From Gammaproteobacteria bacterium (lineage in GTDB: Bacteria > Pseudomonadota > Gammaproteobacteria > Ga0077536), in NCBI GenBank assembly GCA_021773835.1, contig JAJFJQ010000028.1:186001-250000 (forward strand): 64,000 nt of DNA, read 5' to 3'. How positions within the stretch are numbered: position 1 is the stretch's first letter; each line of letters begins with the position of its first letter. Made by a program: the position numbers and the translations under genes. The notes beneath the pieces were generated by a model, which made no database searches, had not been told where the DNA came from, and saw only the letters and a list, made by a program, of their open reading frames with translations. Of this stretch, positions 53,977-63,202 are shown piece by piece.

Positions 53977-55488
53977 TTATCGAAGCTGCTTTCGTTCATT
54001 CGATGGCGGGATCTGCATTGCTTCCCGATATTTCGCCACGGTTCGACGGGCAACGGTTACACCTTGATCCGACAACAACGTGGCAATCTTGCTATCACTC
54101 AGTGGTTTTTGGCTATTTTCCGCCGAGATAAGCTTCTTCATAACCGCTCGTATTGCGGTTGATGACGCCTCACCGCCAAAGGTAGTGGCGACATGGCTTG
54201 AAAAGAAATATTTGAGTTCATAGATGCCACGTGCGGTATGCATATATTTTCGGGTAGTAACCCGAGAAATCGTCGATTCATGCATGCCCAACGCTTCGGA
54301 TATGTCATGTAGTACTAGTGGTTTCATCGCCTCTTCACCATGCTCGAGGAATGCCTGTTGGCGCTCGACGATCGCCGTTGCGACTCTAAGCAAAGTTTCG
54401 CTTCGAGATTGAATACTTTTGATGAACCATTTAGCTTCTTGCAAATGCGATTTCAACGCGTTGTTGTCTGGGCTATTGTCCGCGCGTTTAATCATGCTCG
54501 CGTAATACGGGTTCACCCGTATCTGCGGCAACGACTCGGAGTTTAACTCCACTTTCCAACGGTCTTTGTCCTTGCGTACGTATACATCCGGAATAATGTA
54601 CTCTGGCGGTTCTTCGTTAAATACCGCACCAGGCCGCGGATTCAATGATTGAACTAAATCTAAGACGAGCCGCAACTCGTCTTGGGACAGCTTCAGGCGA
54701 CGCATGACTAACCCATAGTCGCGCGAACCCAATACGTCGAGGTGTTGAGTACAGAGCTGCTTCGCTTCTGTTAACCATGGCGTCGTTTGATCTAACTGCC
54801 CAAGTTGCACGAGCAGACATTCGCGCAAGTCTCTTGCAGCAACACCGGCTGGATCGAGACCTTGAACCTGTTTCAATACCGCTGCAACTTCGTCCATTTC
54901 AATTTGTACTTCGTCGCTTCCATTAACCGTATCGCATACCGATTGAAGGTCTGATTCCAAGTAACCATCGTGGTTGAGCATGTCGATGATCGCAAACGCT
55001 ATTGCCCGATCTACATCTGTCATCGGTAACAGGTTCAATTGCCATAATAGATGCTCGCGCAAAGTTTCATCAGCGCTACGTACGCTTTCAAACTCCGCTG
55101 GTCCGCTGCTCGGTGTTGCGACGGCACCAGCCGGCCCGGGGCCATCGTAAATATCTTCCCACTCGCTATCGACCGGCAGGTCCTCTGGGATGTCTTCGGT
55201 CGTACTGCCAACCACGTCGATTTCCGCAATGTCATCTAGGGCATCGACTTCGTTTAGTTCGCTTGGCGAATCGTCAGTGGCTACGTCGTCAAGGTTGTTG
55301 TCGTCCGCCGCACCATCGTCGCTCGTGCCGGTGTCCTCGTCGAGTTCGAGCATCATATTGGAGTCGAGCGCATCCTGAACTTCGACGCTCAATTCAAGCG
55401 AGGATAACTGCAACAGCCTGATCGCCTGCTGCAGTTGCGGGGTCATCGTTAGGGATTGTCCTAACTTTAGTTGGATGGATTGCTTCAT
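53977..55488 (-). CDS. rpoN: RNA polymerase sigma-54 factor RpoN
   Basis: The alternative sigma factor for -24/-12 promoters that need AAA+ activators. The 503-residue protein has Region I (KLGQSLTMTPQLQQAIRLLQLSSLEL), an acidic Region II of about 80 residues, the core-binding region, and the C-terminal RpoN box ARRTVAKYREAMQIPPS. Activators are not encoded in this window. Type IV pilus genes, often RpoN targets, are represented by pilF. It has its own promoter just upstream. Confidence 0.96.
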   Translation of the reverse strand: MKQSIQLKLGQSLTMTPQLQQAIRLLQLSSLELSVEVQDALDSNMMLELDEDTGTSDDGAADDNNLDDVATDDSPSELNEVDALDDIAEIDVVGSTTEDIPEDLPVDSEWEDIYDGPGPAGAVATPSSGPAEFESVRSADETLREHLLWQLNLLPMTDVDRAIAFAIIDMLNHDGYLESDLQSVCDTVNGSDEVQIEMDEVAAVLKQVQGLDPAGVAARDLRECLLVQLGQLDQTTPWLTEAKQLCTQHLDVLGSRDYGLVMRRLKLSQDELRLVLDLVQSLNPRPGAVFNEEPPEYIIPDVYVRKDKDRWKVELNSESLPQIRVNPYYASMIKRADNSPDNNALKSHLQEAKWFIKSIQSRSETLLRVATAIVERQQAFLEHGEEAMKPLVLHDISEALGMHESTISRVTTRKYMHTARGIYELKYFFSSHVATTFGGEASSTAIRAVMKKLISAENSQKPLSDSKIATLLSDQGVTVARRTVAKYREAMQIPPSNERKQLR

Positions 55489-55527
55489 ATGGCCGTAAGC
55501 AATAGGGCGTCTAAACTCTAATTTAAC

Positions 55528-55540
55528 CTCAATTATTGAG
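55528..55540. promoter_or_regulatory. 13 bp palindrome at the rpoN transcription start
   Basis: CTCAATTATTGAG is a perfect 6+1+6 palindrome placed immediately downstream of the rpoN -10 on the minus strand. Its position over the expected +1 suits a repressor operator. No regulator is known to me for this site. Confidence 0.45.
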
Positions 55541-55570
55541 TTTATAGTTTAACTCAAAATTCTTTGCCAA
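55541..55570 (-). promoter_or_regulatory. Strong sigma-70-type promoter of rpoN
   Basis: On the minus strand TTGGCA (55565-55570) and TATAAA (55541-55546) are separated by 18 bp, each 5 of 6 to consensus. It lies 53 bp before the rpoN ATG in the 184 bp AT-rich gap after lptB. Confidence 0.7.
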
Positions 55571-55672
55571 CACTGGACAATGATTAAATTTTGTTAGACT
55601 CAGCACTACTAGGAGACAAGTGAGATCGATCGTCGCCATGAAAGTCCAATAGAACGTCCACGGAACGGTGAT

Positions 55673-56398
55673 TCAAAGTGTAAAATCATCTCCTAAGTAG
55701 ACTTCGCGCACATGTTCGTCCACTAGGATCTGCTCGGAAGTTCCTTCTGCGATTATTCGTCCTTCGTTGACAATGTAGGCGCGGTCACAGATACCTAGCG
55801 TTTCGCGAACATTGTGATCAGTGATCAACACACCGATTCCCAATTGGCTGAGATGCTTAATGATTCGCTGAATATCCCCAACGGAAATCGGATCAACGCC
55901 CGCAAACGGTTCATCTAGAAGTACAAATTCCGGCTGGCTCGCGAGCGCACGTGCAATTTCAACACGGCGACGCTCGCCACCGGACAATGACATGCCAAGA
56001 TTGTCCTTGATGTGTTCGATATGAAATTCTCGAAGTAACGCCTCGAGCCTTCTGGTTCTTTGTTCAGATGTAAGCTTTGGAACAATTTCGAGCACCGCCG
56101 CTATATTTTGCTCAACCGTTAGCTTGCGGAACACTGAAGCCTCCTGCGGCAAATATCCCAGACCATGTCGCGCACGCAGATCCATGGGTAAGCGGGTTAA
56201 ATCTTCGTTGTTGAGGTAAATTGACCCACCCTCGCTGGCGACGAGTCCAACGATCATATAGAAGCTCGTTGTTTTTCCTGCGCCATTGGGACCCAGCAGA
56301 CCAATGACCTCGCCGCCTTCGACGGTCAGACTAACGTCTTGGACTACTCGTCGTGATTTATAGGTCTTGGATAGATGTCTGACCGCCAGGACGCTCAA
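55673..56398 (-). CDS. lptB: Lipopolysaccharide export ATPase LptB
   Basis: The ATPase of LptB2FG, which drives lipopolysaccharide from the inner membrane to the Lpt bridge. The 241-residue ABC protein has Walker [12 protein letters not shown] near residue 36, the LptB-typical [20 protein letters not shown], signature [15 protein letters not shown], Walker [14 protein letters not shown] and the switch [10 protein letters not shown]. It lies 27 bp after lptA. Confidence 0.96.
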   Translation of the reverse strand: MSVLAVRHLSKTYKSRRVVQDVSLTVEGGEVIGLLGPNGAGKTTSFYMIVGLVASEGGSIYLNNEDLTRLPMDLRARHGLGYLPQEASVFRKLTVEQNIAAVLEIVPKLTSEQRTRRLEALLREFHIEHIKDNLGMSLSGGERRRVEIARALASQPEFVLLDEPFAGVDPISVGDIQRIIKHLSQLGIGVLITDHNVRETLGICDRAYIVNEGRIIAEGTSEQILVDEHVREVYLGDDFTL

Positions 56399-56425
56399 AC
56401 CGTTTCTCCCGAGTGAATGGCAGCG

Positions 56426-57004
56426 CTAGGGTTCACTACAATCAGGAGAGCTCCCCTGCGGATCGCAATCTTTTTCAATTTTTCGTTTCTTTGGCGGAAT
56501 TATAATGCGCACGCGTTTACGCGGCGCCGGTTCGCCAGACGCATCCGGCATTTTCGGAGACGCGCGAGCCGTAATGACACTCTTCGCGGTGTCGTAGTTA
56601 ATTCGGTCACCTTCAAACAGACGCTTACCTTGGGTTAAGCGCGCCTTTTGAATCAAATGTAGCAAATTCTTTTGCGCATGATATTCAATCAACAACCCTT
56701 CGCCTTCAACATCCTCCCCACTGTCGGGCGTTTGTTTGAAATATGCCGGGCGACCTTCGATAAAAACATCTTCCAGGTCGCGTTCTTCAGAGAAGTTAAC
56801 CTTTAGTTTGTCTCCCGTCATTCTGATTGAACCTTGAACGACGACGACGTTCCCGACGTAAATAGTCTTGCCTTCCTGATCGTCTAACTCGGCGAAATCG
56901 GCTTGGATCTCTATTGGCTGTTCCGAGTCGGTTGCCAAAGCGCTGGCGTCTAGGGCCAACAACGCGCCGATAAATACTAGGCTAAATTTGCGGGTTAACT
57001 TCAT
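56426..57004 (-). CDS. lptA: Lipopolysaccharide transport periplasmic protein LptA
   Basis: LptA forms the periplasmic bridge that carries lipopolysaccharide to the outer membrane. The 192-residue protein has a signal peptide (MKLTRKFSLVFIGALLALDASALA) and the OstA-type beta-jellyroll with QPIEIQADFAELDDQEGKT and the GDKLKVNF strand. A basic, Pro-rich C-terminal tail (PRKRVRIIIPPKKRK) follows. Its start overlaps lptC by 23 bp. Confidence 0.9.
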   Translation of the reverse strand: MKLTRKFSLVFIGALLALDASALATDSEQPIEIQADFAELDDQEGKTIYVGNVVVVQGSIRMTGDKLKVNFSEERDLEDVFIEGRPAYFKQTPDSGEDVEGEGLLIEYHAQKNLLHLIQKARLTQGKRLFEGDRINYDTAKSVITARASPKMPDASGEPAPRKRVRIIIPPKKRKIEKDCDPQGSSPDCSEP

Positions 57005-57551
57005 GACGGCTTCTTACCTGTTTTAATAGCTCCAACCTGTCGTGCGCGAAATTGGCACGCATGCCGATCGTTTTGGTAATCGTTGTCTTACTCGTAATCG
57101 TAGCTGGATCGTCTGTTTCGGCATACTGTTCCTTCGGCAATACACGTAATTCAGACGTTAATACTTCAAACGCGCGGTTCCCCGCGTCGTCCAAGCGCCA
57201 GATCTCGACCTCACCGTGGAGTACAACGACCTCACTGCCGGAACTGACCCAACCGGTTTCTGCAATCACATACCACGGATCTGAGCTGCCATTGTAGATT
57301 TCCATTCTAGGCCGATCCAATTCGGTCGTATCATCGTCGGGGAAATGCGTCACCAGATCCGCATGCAAGACGTTTTTTAGCGCACCGTTTTCGTCCAGCG
57401 TGTTGCGAACCATATCCTCTATATAGTAGTCCGGTTCGTGCACCTGAGCTGGCGCATTGTAACCATCGCTTTCATCAAGCTGTTGCCAAAGCCAAAACGT
57501 CAATGCGCCAAGTGCGACAAACGTCATCGCGCTGGCCCATGACGTCGTCAT
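56982..57551 (-). CDS. lptC: Lipopolysaccharide export protein LptC
   Basis: A single-span inner-membrane protein that passes lipopolysaccharide from LptB2FG to LptA. From ATG 57551 it has 189 residues, a membrane helix at about 6-24 (AMTFVALGALTFWLWQQL) and the periplasmic beta-jellyroll (HEPDYYIEDMVRNTLDENG, VVVLHGEVEI). The start is placed at the ATGA overlap with kdsC; the open frame extends 23 codons upstream into kdsC but does not look like LptC. Confidence 0.88.
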   Translation of the reverse strand: MTTSWASAMTFVALGALTFWLWQQLDESDGYNAPAQVHEPDYYIEDMVRNTLDENGALKNVLHADLVTHFPDDDTTELDRPRMEIYNGSSDPWYVIAETGWVSSGSEVVVLHGEVEIWRLDDAGNRAFEVLTSELRVLPKEQYAETDDPATITSKTTITKTIGMRANFAHDRLELLKQVRSRHEVNPQI

Positions 57552-58090
57552 TGGCCTTGGGATTCGAAGCGCTGAAACACTGAGTCGAGTTTTCCTTGGG
57601 CAGCCAAAATCATTTCGCACACCTCCCGTACTGCGCCCGCACCACCCTTAGCCTGTGTCTTCCAAGTAGCGTTTTCAATCAGCTTTACGTGCGCGTCAGC
57701 GACTGCGATTGGGAGTCCAACGCGCATCATCACTGGCAAATCCGGCAGGTCGTCGCCAACGTAGCAAACGCTGCTTGCGTTGATCTGTAGTTCATCCAAT
57801 AGTTTCTCCAAGGCCTGAAGTTTGTCACTTTGACCCTGGAAAACGTATTCAATTCCAAGTGCTGCCATCCGCTCGCTCACGACACTGGATTCGCGCCCAG
57901 TAATAATCGCCAGCTTGACCCCGTTATCGCGCAACATAACGAGGCCGAGACCATCACGTACGTGAAAATTCTTGAATTCCTGACCATTTGGCCCGAGCAT
58001 CAGCCCGCCATCGGTTAAGACGCCGTCGACGTCAAAAATCGCGAGCTTAATGGAGGCAGCCAGATCCCGGATGCGCTCGCTAACCTCCAT
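57548..58090 (-). CDS. kdsC: Kdo-8-phosphate phosphatase KdsC
   Basis: It dephosphorylates Kdo 8-phosphate, completing Kdo for lipopolysaccharide inner core. The 180-residue HAD protein has no cap domain. It shows FDVDGVLTDGGLMLG near residue 20, KNFHVRDGLG, the IITGRESSVV motif II, and CYVGDDLPDLPVM. It lies 2 bp after kdsD and overlaps lptC by 4 bp. Confidence 0.94.
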   Translation of the reverse strand: MEVSERIRDLAASIKLAIFDVDGVLTDGGLMLGPNGQEFKNFHVRDGLGLVMLRDNGVKLAIITGRESSVVSERMAALGIEYVFQGQSDKLQALEKLLDELQINASSVCYVGDDLPDLPVMMRVGLPIAVADAHVKLIENATWKTQAKGGAGAVREVCEMILAAQGKLDSVFQRFESQGQ

Positions 58091-58092
58091 AC

Positions 58093-59088
58093 TTAAAATA
58101 CACGCGATCGGAGCAGATCGTGCATATTCAACACGCCCACTAGACGTCGCTCCCTATCGACTACTAGCAGGGCGTTGAACTTACCATCTTGCATGATACG
58201 CAAGGCTTCGGCGGCAAGAATATCTTGTGCAACGGATACGCAATCGGGATTCATTACGGATCCGATTGAAGTCGTATTGATATCGATCTTTTGATCGAGC
58301 ACGCGACGTAAATCACCATCAGTGAAAATGCCCGACAAGCGTCCATCGGTATCGACTACCGCCGTCATACCAAGTCCTTTTGCGGTCATCTCTCCCAATG
58401 CATCGCTTATGGTCATATCGCATCCAACGGTTGGCATTTCAGATCCGGTATGAATAAGGTCGCTGATCTTTATAAGCAATCGTCGACCTAGGGCACCGCC
58501 TGGATGCGACAACGCAAAATCTTCTTCTGTAAAACCACGAGCCTGTAACATCGCAATGGCTAATGCGTCACCCATGGCCAATGCGGCCGTAGTACTTGAC
58601 GTGGGTGCAAGCCCAAGCGGACAGGCTTCATCTTTTACCGCTACGTTGACGTGGACGGTGGCCTGTTTGGCGAGCGTAGAATTGGGTGCACCTGTCATCG
58701 CGACCAACGGGATCCCGAGCCTACGGATAAGCGGTATTAGAACGACAAGTTCATCGGTTTCTCCGGAATTCGATAGGGCGAGAACGACGTCGTCGGTCGT
58801 GATCATCCCCATATCACCATGACTCGCCTCGCCCGGATGAACAAAAAACGCCGGTGAGCCGGTGCTCGCCAGGGTTGCAGCTATTTTGCCCCCGATATGG
58901 CCGGATTTCCCCATCCCCAGAACCACTATCCGACCCCTGCAAGCCAACATACAGTGCGCGGCTTCGGCGAAGGCATTGTCGAGGTGCTCCAGCAGGTCGC
59001 GGATCGCGCGTGCTTCTATGTCGAGCACAGCGCGACCCAGGGACAGTAGGCGCTCCGGGCTGGGGAGGGGGGGCTTAGGCTTGCTCAT
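58093..59088 (-). CDS. kdsD: Arabinose-5-phosphate isomerase KdsD
   Basis: It makes arabinose 5-phosphate, the sugar precursor of Kdo. The 331-residue protein has an N-terminal SIS domain (VVLGMGKSGHIGGKIAATLASTG, HPGEASHGDMGM, LALSNSGETDE) and two C-terminal CBS domains from about residue 205. It is followed by kdsC and the lpt genes. Confidence 0.94.
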   Translation of the reverse strand: MSKPKPPLPSPERLLSLGRAVLDIEARAIRDLLEHLDNAFAEAAHCMLACRGRIVVLGMGKSGHIGGKIAATLASTGSPAFFVHPGEASHGDMGMITTDDVVLALSNSGETDELVVLIPLIRRLGIPLVAMTGAPNSTLAKQATVHVNVAVKDEACPLGLAPTSSTTAALAMGDALAIAMLQARGFTEEDFALSHPGGALGRRLLIKISDLIHTGSEMPTVGCDMTISDALGEMTAKGLGMTAVVDTDGRLSGIFTDGDLRRVLDQKIDINTTSIGSVMNPDCVSVAQDILAAEALRIMQDGKFNALLVVDRERRLVGVLNMHDLLRSRVF

Positions 59089-59112
59089 GGTGTTTGATTT
59101 AGTCGACCGGGA

Positions 59113-60075
59113 TCAGCTGGTGGAAAACAAAAGATATTGGTATGCGACGAACGCTAGCAACAACCCGAGTCCTTCGAAACGATTGATACGACCGTTCCCG
59201 CGCCATCCGATGGCGACCGCGAGCAGCACAAAACTGAGTCCTACCATCACCGGAAAATCGCGTGTCATAACCACCGCGTCCAGAGCGGTCGGCGCCAGCA
59301 ATCCGGGTACGCTGACAACCCCCAGAATATTGAACATATTGGACCCGATCACGTTTCCCAGCGCAATATCGGGCTCGCCCTTCAAGGCGCTCGCAACCGA
59401 CGCCGCCAATTCTGGCAGACTCGTTCCAATCGCAACAATGGTCAAACCAATTACGAGGTCACTGACTCCAAACTGCCTCGCCACAGTCACTGCGCCTTCA
59501 ACGAGTGAGTTTGATCCGAATAACAACATGCCAAGACCTACGATTAGCCAACTGAACGCCTGTGCGCTCGACATACCGTCGGCGAGGCGCTCTTCCATTT
59601 CCACGCCAAGGGTATCGTCCGATTTATCATTCACCCCGAGCCAAGTTGTAACCCCAAGCAACGCAATTAGTCCGGCAAGCAAAATTGTGCCGTCGGTAAA
59701 GCTGAGATACCCATCCCAGCACAGCAACCCGGCGAGCCCAATGCAGACGAACATAATGGGGAATTCACGCAGCAATGCGCGAGAGTGCACCGTAAAGGGC
59801 ATTACTGCAGCGGTAACGCCAAGTACCAAACCGATGTTCGCAATGTTTGATCCAATCGCATTACCGACCGCAAGTGTTGGATTACCGTTCATCGAAGCAA
59901 CACCGGCAACGAGCAGTTCCGGTGCAGACGTCGCGAATCCGACAACAATGAGGCCGACGAGTAGCGGCGAGATCCCGAAATTACTGGCTGCTGCGGCTGC
60001 ACCTTCGACAAATCGATCCGCACCGAAGGTCAATAGCGCAAGGCCAACGATGATGGATAGAAAAGCTTCAATCAT
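59113..60075 (-). CDS. Calcium/sodium antiporter (CaCA family, YrbG-like)
   Basis: A 320-residue inner-membrane exchanger with about ten helices and the two characteristic alpha repeats. The first has FGISPLLVGLIVVGFATSAPELLVA and GNAIGSNIANIGLVLG; the second has FGVSDLVIGLTIVAIGTSLPELAA and GNVIGSNMFNILGV. The gene order before kdsD is the same as yrbG-kdsD in many gammaproteobacteria. The transported ion is inferred from the family. Confidence 0.9.
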   Translation of the reverse strand: MIEAFLSIIVGLALLTFGADRFVEGAAAAASNFGISPLLVGLIVVGFATSAPELLVAGVASMNGNPTLAVGNAIGSNIANIGLVLGVTAAVMPFTVHSRALLREFPIMFVCIGLAGLLCWDGYLSFTDGTILLAGLIALLGVTTWLGVNDKSDDTLGVEMEERLADGMSSAQAFSWLIVGLGMLLFGSNSLVEGAVTVARQFGVSDLVIGLTIVAIGTSLPELAASVASALKGEPDIALGNVIGSNMFNILGVVSVPGLLAPTALDAVVMTRDFPVMVGLSFVLLAVAIGWRGNGRINRFEGLGLLLAFVAYQYLLFSTS

Positions 60076-60158
60076 GGATGAAAAATCGCGATTTGAGGGC
60101 CAATATGCCAGAACCGATAAGACGCATGCAAAATCCGCGTCACAGTCTTAAGCAACGC

Positions 60159-60164
60159 TATAAT
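60159..60164 (+). promoter_or_regulatory. Possible -10 element of murU
   Basis: A perfect TATAAT 36 bp before the murU ATG, in the 124 bp gap to the divergent antiporter gene. No -35 match is apparent. Confidence 0.45.
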
Positions 60165-60199
60165 CGCAGGTTCCACGTTAGCAGACTTTATCTATTTTA

Positions 60200-60883
60200 A
60201 TGCGCGCAATGATTTTGGCCGCTGGGCGCGGCGAACGCATGGGCCATCTTACTCGGCACCTGCCAAAACCGCTGATCACGATCGCGGGTAAGGCGCTCAT
60301 CGTCTATCAAATTGAACGTTTGCGCGACGCCGGCTTTACCGATCTGGTTATCAACCTTGCCTACCGCGGCGACCAGATCAAAGAACACTTGGACGACGGA
60401 TCGAAATTCGGCGTCGGCATCGACTACTCATTCGAACCGGACGGTGCACTTGATACCGGCGGCGGCATCGCTGCTGCCCAGACTCTTCTCGGACCGGACC
60501 CTTTTCTTGTCGTCAATTGCGATATCTGGACAAGCTTCGATTACGCCGCCCTCAGCGCGCCTACAGGCGAGGCCCACCTGGTGTTGGTACCGAATCCTAG
60601 CCATAACCCCGACGGCGATTTTTGTCTGTCGGCCGGAAAAATCGTCATTCGAAGCCAGCCGAAGCTCACCTTTGCCGGGATCGGCGTCTATCGACCCGAG
60701 TTGTTCGCCGGTACCCACCCGACCCGCTTTGCGCTCGCTCCTTTATTGGTTGCTGCAGCGAGCCGGGGTGCGGTCTCTGGGGAGTTATTTACCGGCCAGT
60801 GGCTCGATGTCGGTACGCCAGAGCGGTTAAACAACGCAAAAGATCTTGTTGCGACGCATCATATGGCCGATAAATCTGTATGA
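60200..60883 (+). CDS. murU: N-acetylmuramate 1-phosphate uridylyltransferase MurU-like
   Basis: MurU makes UDP-MurNAc from recycled MurNAc 1-phosphate. The 227-residue nucleotidyltransferase starts MRAMILAAGRGERMGHLTRHLPKPL and has FLVVNCDIW, GDFCLSAG, FAGIGVYRPELF and WLDVGTPERL. This fits MurU better than glucose-1-phosphate thymidylyltransferases. Its usual partner, the kinase AmgK, normally lies just upstream but is absent here; the upstream gene is the divergent antiporter. Assignment to MurU rather than another sugar nucleotidyltransferase is therefore probable, not certain. Confidence 0.8.
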   Translation: MRAMILAAGRGERMGHLTRHLPKPLITIAGKALIVYQIERLRDAGFTDLVINLAYRGDQIKEHLDDGSKFGVGIDYSFEPDGALDTGGGIAAAQTLLGPDPFLVVNCDIWTSFDYAALSAPTGEAHLVLVPNPSHNPDGDFCLSAGKIVIRSQPKLTFAGIGVYRPELFAGTHPTRFALAPLLVAAASRGAVSGELFTGQWLDVGTPERLNNAKDLVATHHMADKSV

Positions 60884-61074
60884 TCTGATCCAGATGACCG
60901 GAATATCGAGATTGACGGGGTGTACCCCGTGGCCTGTTTGGGCTAAATTCGACATTCCGAACTGCCTACTAATCGACCACCAGAAGGTGGCGCCCACCGC
61001 CAATAAATAAAGGCCAGGCAGTTACCCGCGCAAGCGGGTGTTGAATGCAAATAACGCTAACGCTGGTGATGTAG
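60884..61074. other. 191 bp gap with three hairpins between murU and the transglycosylase gene
   Basis: No gene is visible. Hairpins: ACGGGGT/ACCCCGT at 60915-60930 (2-base centre); GGTGG/CCACC at 60986-60998; and ACCCGC-GCAA-GCGGGT at 61024-61039, capped by a GNRA tetraloop. None is followed by a T-tract. The last ends 35 bp before the next ATG. Confidence 0.45.
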
Positions 61075-63201
61075 ATGGGCTGGGATCGCGATTGGGTAGA
61101 GCGCGTGTGTGTGGCAGTCACGCCTGCCGTTTGGCTATGCGCGTTGTTCCTGTACATGACCGCTGTAACCGCGCACGACGCCGATCTTGCTCCTATAGCG
61201 CCTCAAGCTACGACCCTTCACTCAGCTGATCAAAATCGCTTGCGTGTGATCAAGTTCAATGACTACACCAGCAGCGAAGCACATCGTGACCTTCAACTGG
61301 AAGCGAAGATGCTGCGAGACTTTGCCACCTCGATCGGTCGCGAAATCGAATGGATCGATGCGTTCCGGTCGGAAGAAGCCTTTCAGAAACTACTCGATGG
61401 CGATGGCGACCTTAGCATCAGTGCGCTACCGATTGATCGCACTAACGACCCACGACTCCACGCCTCGGTACCGATAGGGCTACAGCGGTTTCGTGTCGTC
61501 GGGCGCCATGATGAGACAGTGGAAAACCCCTTAGGGCTTAACGGTAAGACCCTTGCAGCCAAGCTGTCCTCACCCTTATGGCCGTACTTGCGCCAACTTC
61601 AGCAAGTGCTTGCTGACTTAAGCCTGCAGGTGCTGCCGGACGATTTATCGACACAAGCCATGTTGAAGCTGGTCAGTGATGGCACCTACGATGCGGCGCT
61701 GTTGGCGAGTGATTTCCGTAGCGAACCCGTCACCGCTCAATCGGGTTTGAAATATTTGTTCGATATAACGGGACCGGAGCCGGTTTCCTGGTACGTCCGT
61801 GACGATAAGCGTCACCTAGTCGATCGGATAGATGAATTTATCAGACGTTACCACACGGCCTATAACATTCCAGACCCATCCATGCGACGTTTTGGCGATA
61901 TTAAACAGCAAGGCGCATTGCGCGTAATCACGCGATTCGATGGCAGGAATTATTTTTTAAACCGTGGGCGGCCGGCGGGATTCGAACTGGACCTCTCGCG
62001 ACGCTTTGCCGCGCGCCATGGATTGCGCTTAGAGGTACTAGTCGGACGCGACGATGAGCAGATATTAGAATGGTTACGCAGCGGTGCGGGCGACCTCGTT
62101 ACGACCAGGATTTATGATCGTCTGGTCGACGATGAACCTGAATTTACCGTGTCGCGTGACTATCGCCACGACGCAGTGGTGCTGATCTCCGCTGCAAGCC
62201 GACCCATCCAGTCGAAAGCCGAGCTTAACGGCAAATTTATCGCCGGCTATGAAGGCTCGTCGAATATCACCGCCATAACCGACTATATTGCGGGGGAGGG
62301 CAGCGTAATATCAGTCGATCATCGAGTGCCCTTGTCGCTTCTACTCGAACGGGTTGAAGCAGGTACAGTCGACGCCGCGGTCATCGCAGGACACCAGTTA
62401 AAATCTGCATTAGCGTTTAGCGACGACATTGTCGCGAGCCTATCGATACCCGACCCATACCGCTACCGATGGACGCTCCGCGGCAACGACCCGGAGATGG
62501 CGGACGCTATCGATAGGTTTATTCAAACTGAGTACCGTAAAGAAACCTACAACATCCTAGAGCGTCGCTATGTCGTGAGACACCATAATTCGCAACCGGC
62601 AATTGACGATATCTCTCCGTTTGACGCCTTGCTGCAAACCTACTCGGAACGCTATGGCTTCGATTGGCGCTTGATTGCAGCGCAAATGTATCAAGAAAGT
62701 CAATTTGACCCGCACGCGGTATCTCACGCGGGCGCTATCGGGCTAATGCAGATAATGCCCGCAACTGCCACCGGTCTCGGCTTTCGAAACCCAGACGATC
62801 CCGAAGCCGGCATCCATGCGGGGGTGAAATATCTCAATCGGCTGCGCAATCGATTCGACGATCATATCCCCATGGATGAGCGGACCTGGCTCGCACTTGC
62901 GGCATATAACATCGGCTACGATCGCGTACGGCGCGCCCGCAATCGCGCGCGCGAGCTTGGATTAAATCCCGACAAGTGGTTCGGCAACGTAGAAGTTGCC
63001 ATGCGACAAATGACACGTTCTTATTGGGAATCAAACACCGGTGACGGTTGTCGATGCGGCCAAGCAATTATTTACGTTAGTTCGATCCGATCCCTATATT
63101 ACGCGTACCGCAATTTTGTACTCGCCGTTAAATCACCGCAGCAAAACTCAAGCCCCCAACCCTCAGCGTTTACGCCTATACGTAAGGCGCGAGCCGGATA
63201 A
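61075..63201 (+). CDS. MltF-like lytic transglycosylase with two solute-binding domains
   Basis: A 708-residue cell-wall enzyme. An N-terminal hydrophobic segment (about residues 10-33) anchors or exports it. There follow two regions resembling family 3 solute-binding domains: a first, weaker one at about 55-275 and a typical one at about 278-495 (GALRVITRF, AGFELDLSRRFA). The C-terminal SLT domain is at about 513-650, with catalytic Glu541 in MYQESQFDPHAVSHAGAIGLMQIMP and LALAAYNIGYDRVRRAR. E. coli MltF has only one binding domain and about 520 residues. The doubled sensor part is the unusual feature. GGTGAT precedes the ATG. Confidence 0.85.
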   Translation: MGWDRDWVERVCVAVTPAVWLCALFLYMTAVTAHDADLAPIAPQATTLHSADQNRLRVIKFNDYTSSEAHRDLQLEAKMLRDFATSIGREIEWIDAFRSEEAFQKLLDGDGDLSISALPIDRTNDPRLHASVPIGLQRFRVVGRHDETVENPLGLNGKTLAAKLSSPLWPYLRQLQQVLADLSLQVLPDDLSTQAMLKLVSDGTYDAALLASDFRSEPVTAQSGLKYLFDITGPEPVSWYVRDDKRHLVDRIDEFIRRYHTAYNIPDPSMRRFGDIKQQGALRVITRFDGRNYFLNRGRPAGFELDLSRRFAARHGLRLEVLVGRDDEQILEWLRSGAGDLVTTRIYDRLVDDEPEFTVSRDYRHDAVVLISAASRPIQSKAELNGKFIAGYEGSSNITAITDYIAGEGSVISVDHRVPLSLLLERVEAGTVDAAVIAGHQLKSALAFSDDIVASLSIPDPYRYRWTLRGNDPEMADAIDRFIQTEYRKETYNILERRYVVRHHNSQPAIDDISPFDALLQTYSERYGFDWRLIAAQMYQESQFDPHAVSHAGAIGLMQIMPATATGLGFRNPDDPEAGIHAGVKYLNRLRNRFDDHIPMDERTWLALAAYNIGYDRVRRARNRARELGLNPDKWFGNVEVAMRQMTRSYWESNTGDGCRCGQAIIYVSSIRSLYYAYRNFVLAVKSPQQNSSPQPSAFTPIRKARAG

Positions 63202-63202
63202 G

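Noticed and set aside
58862-60151. A 429-codon open frame on the plus strand
   Set aside because: It lies antisense to kdsD and the CaCA antiporter, both of which have clear family motifs. Its own translation is low-complexity and Ser/Pro/Thr-rich, typical of a shadow frame.
60884-61074. preQ1 or c-di-GMP riboswitch near queC and the transglycosylase gene
   Set aside because: The hairpins do not match the consensus of either class, and queC is read from the other strand.
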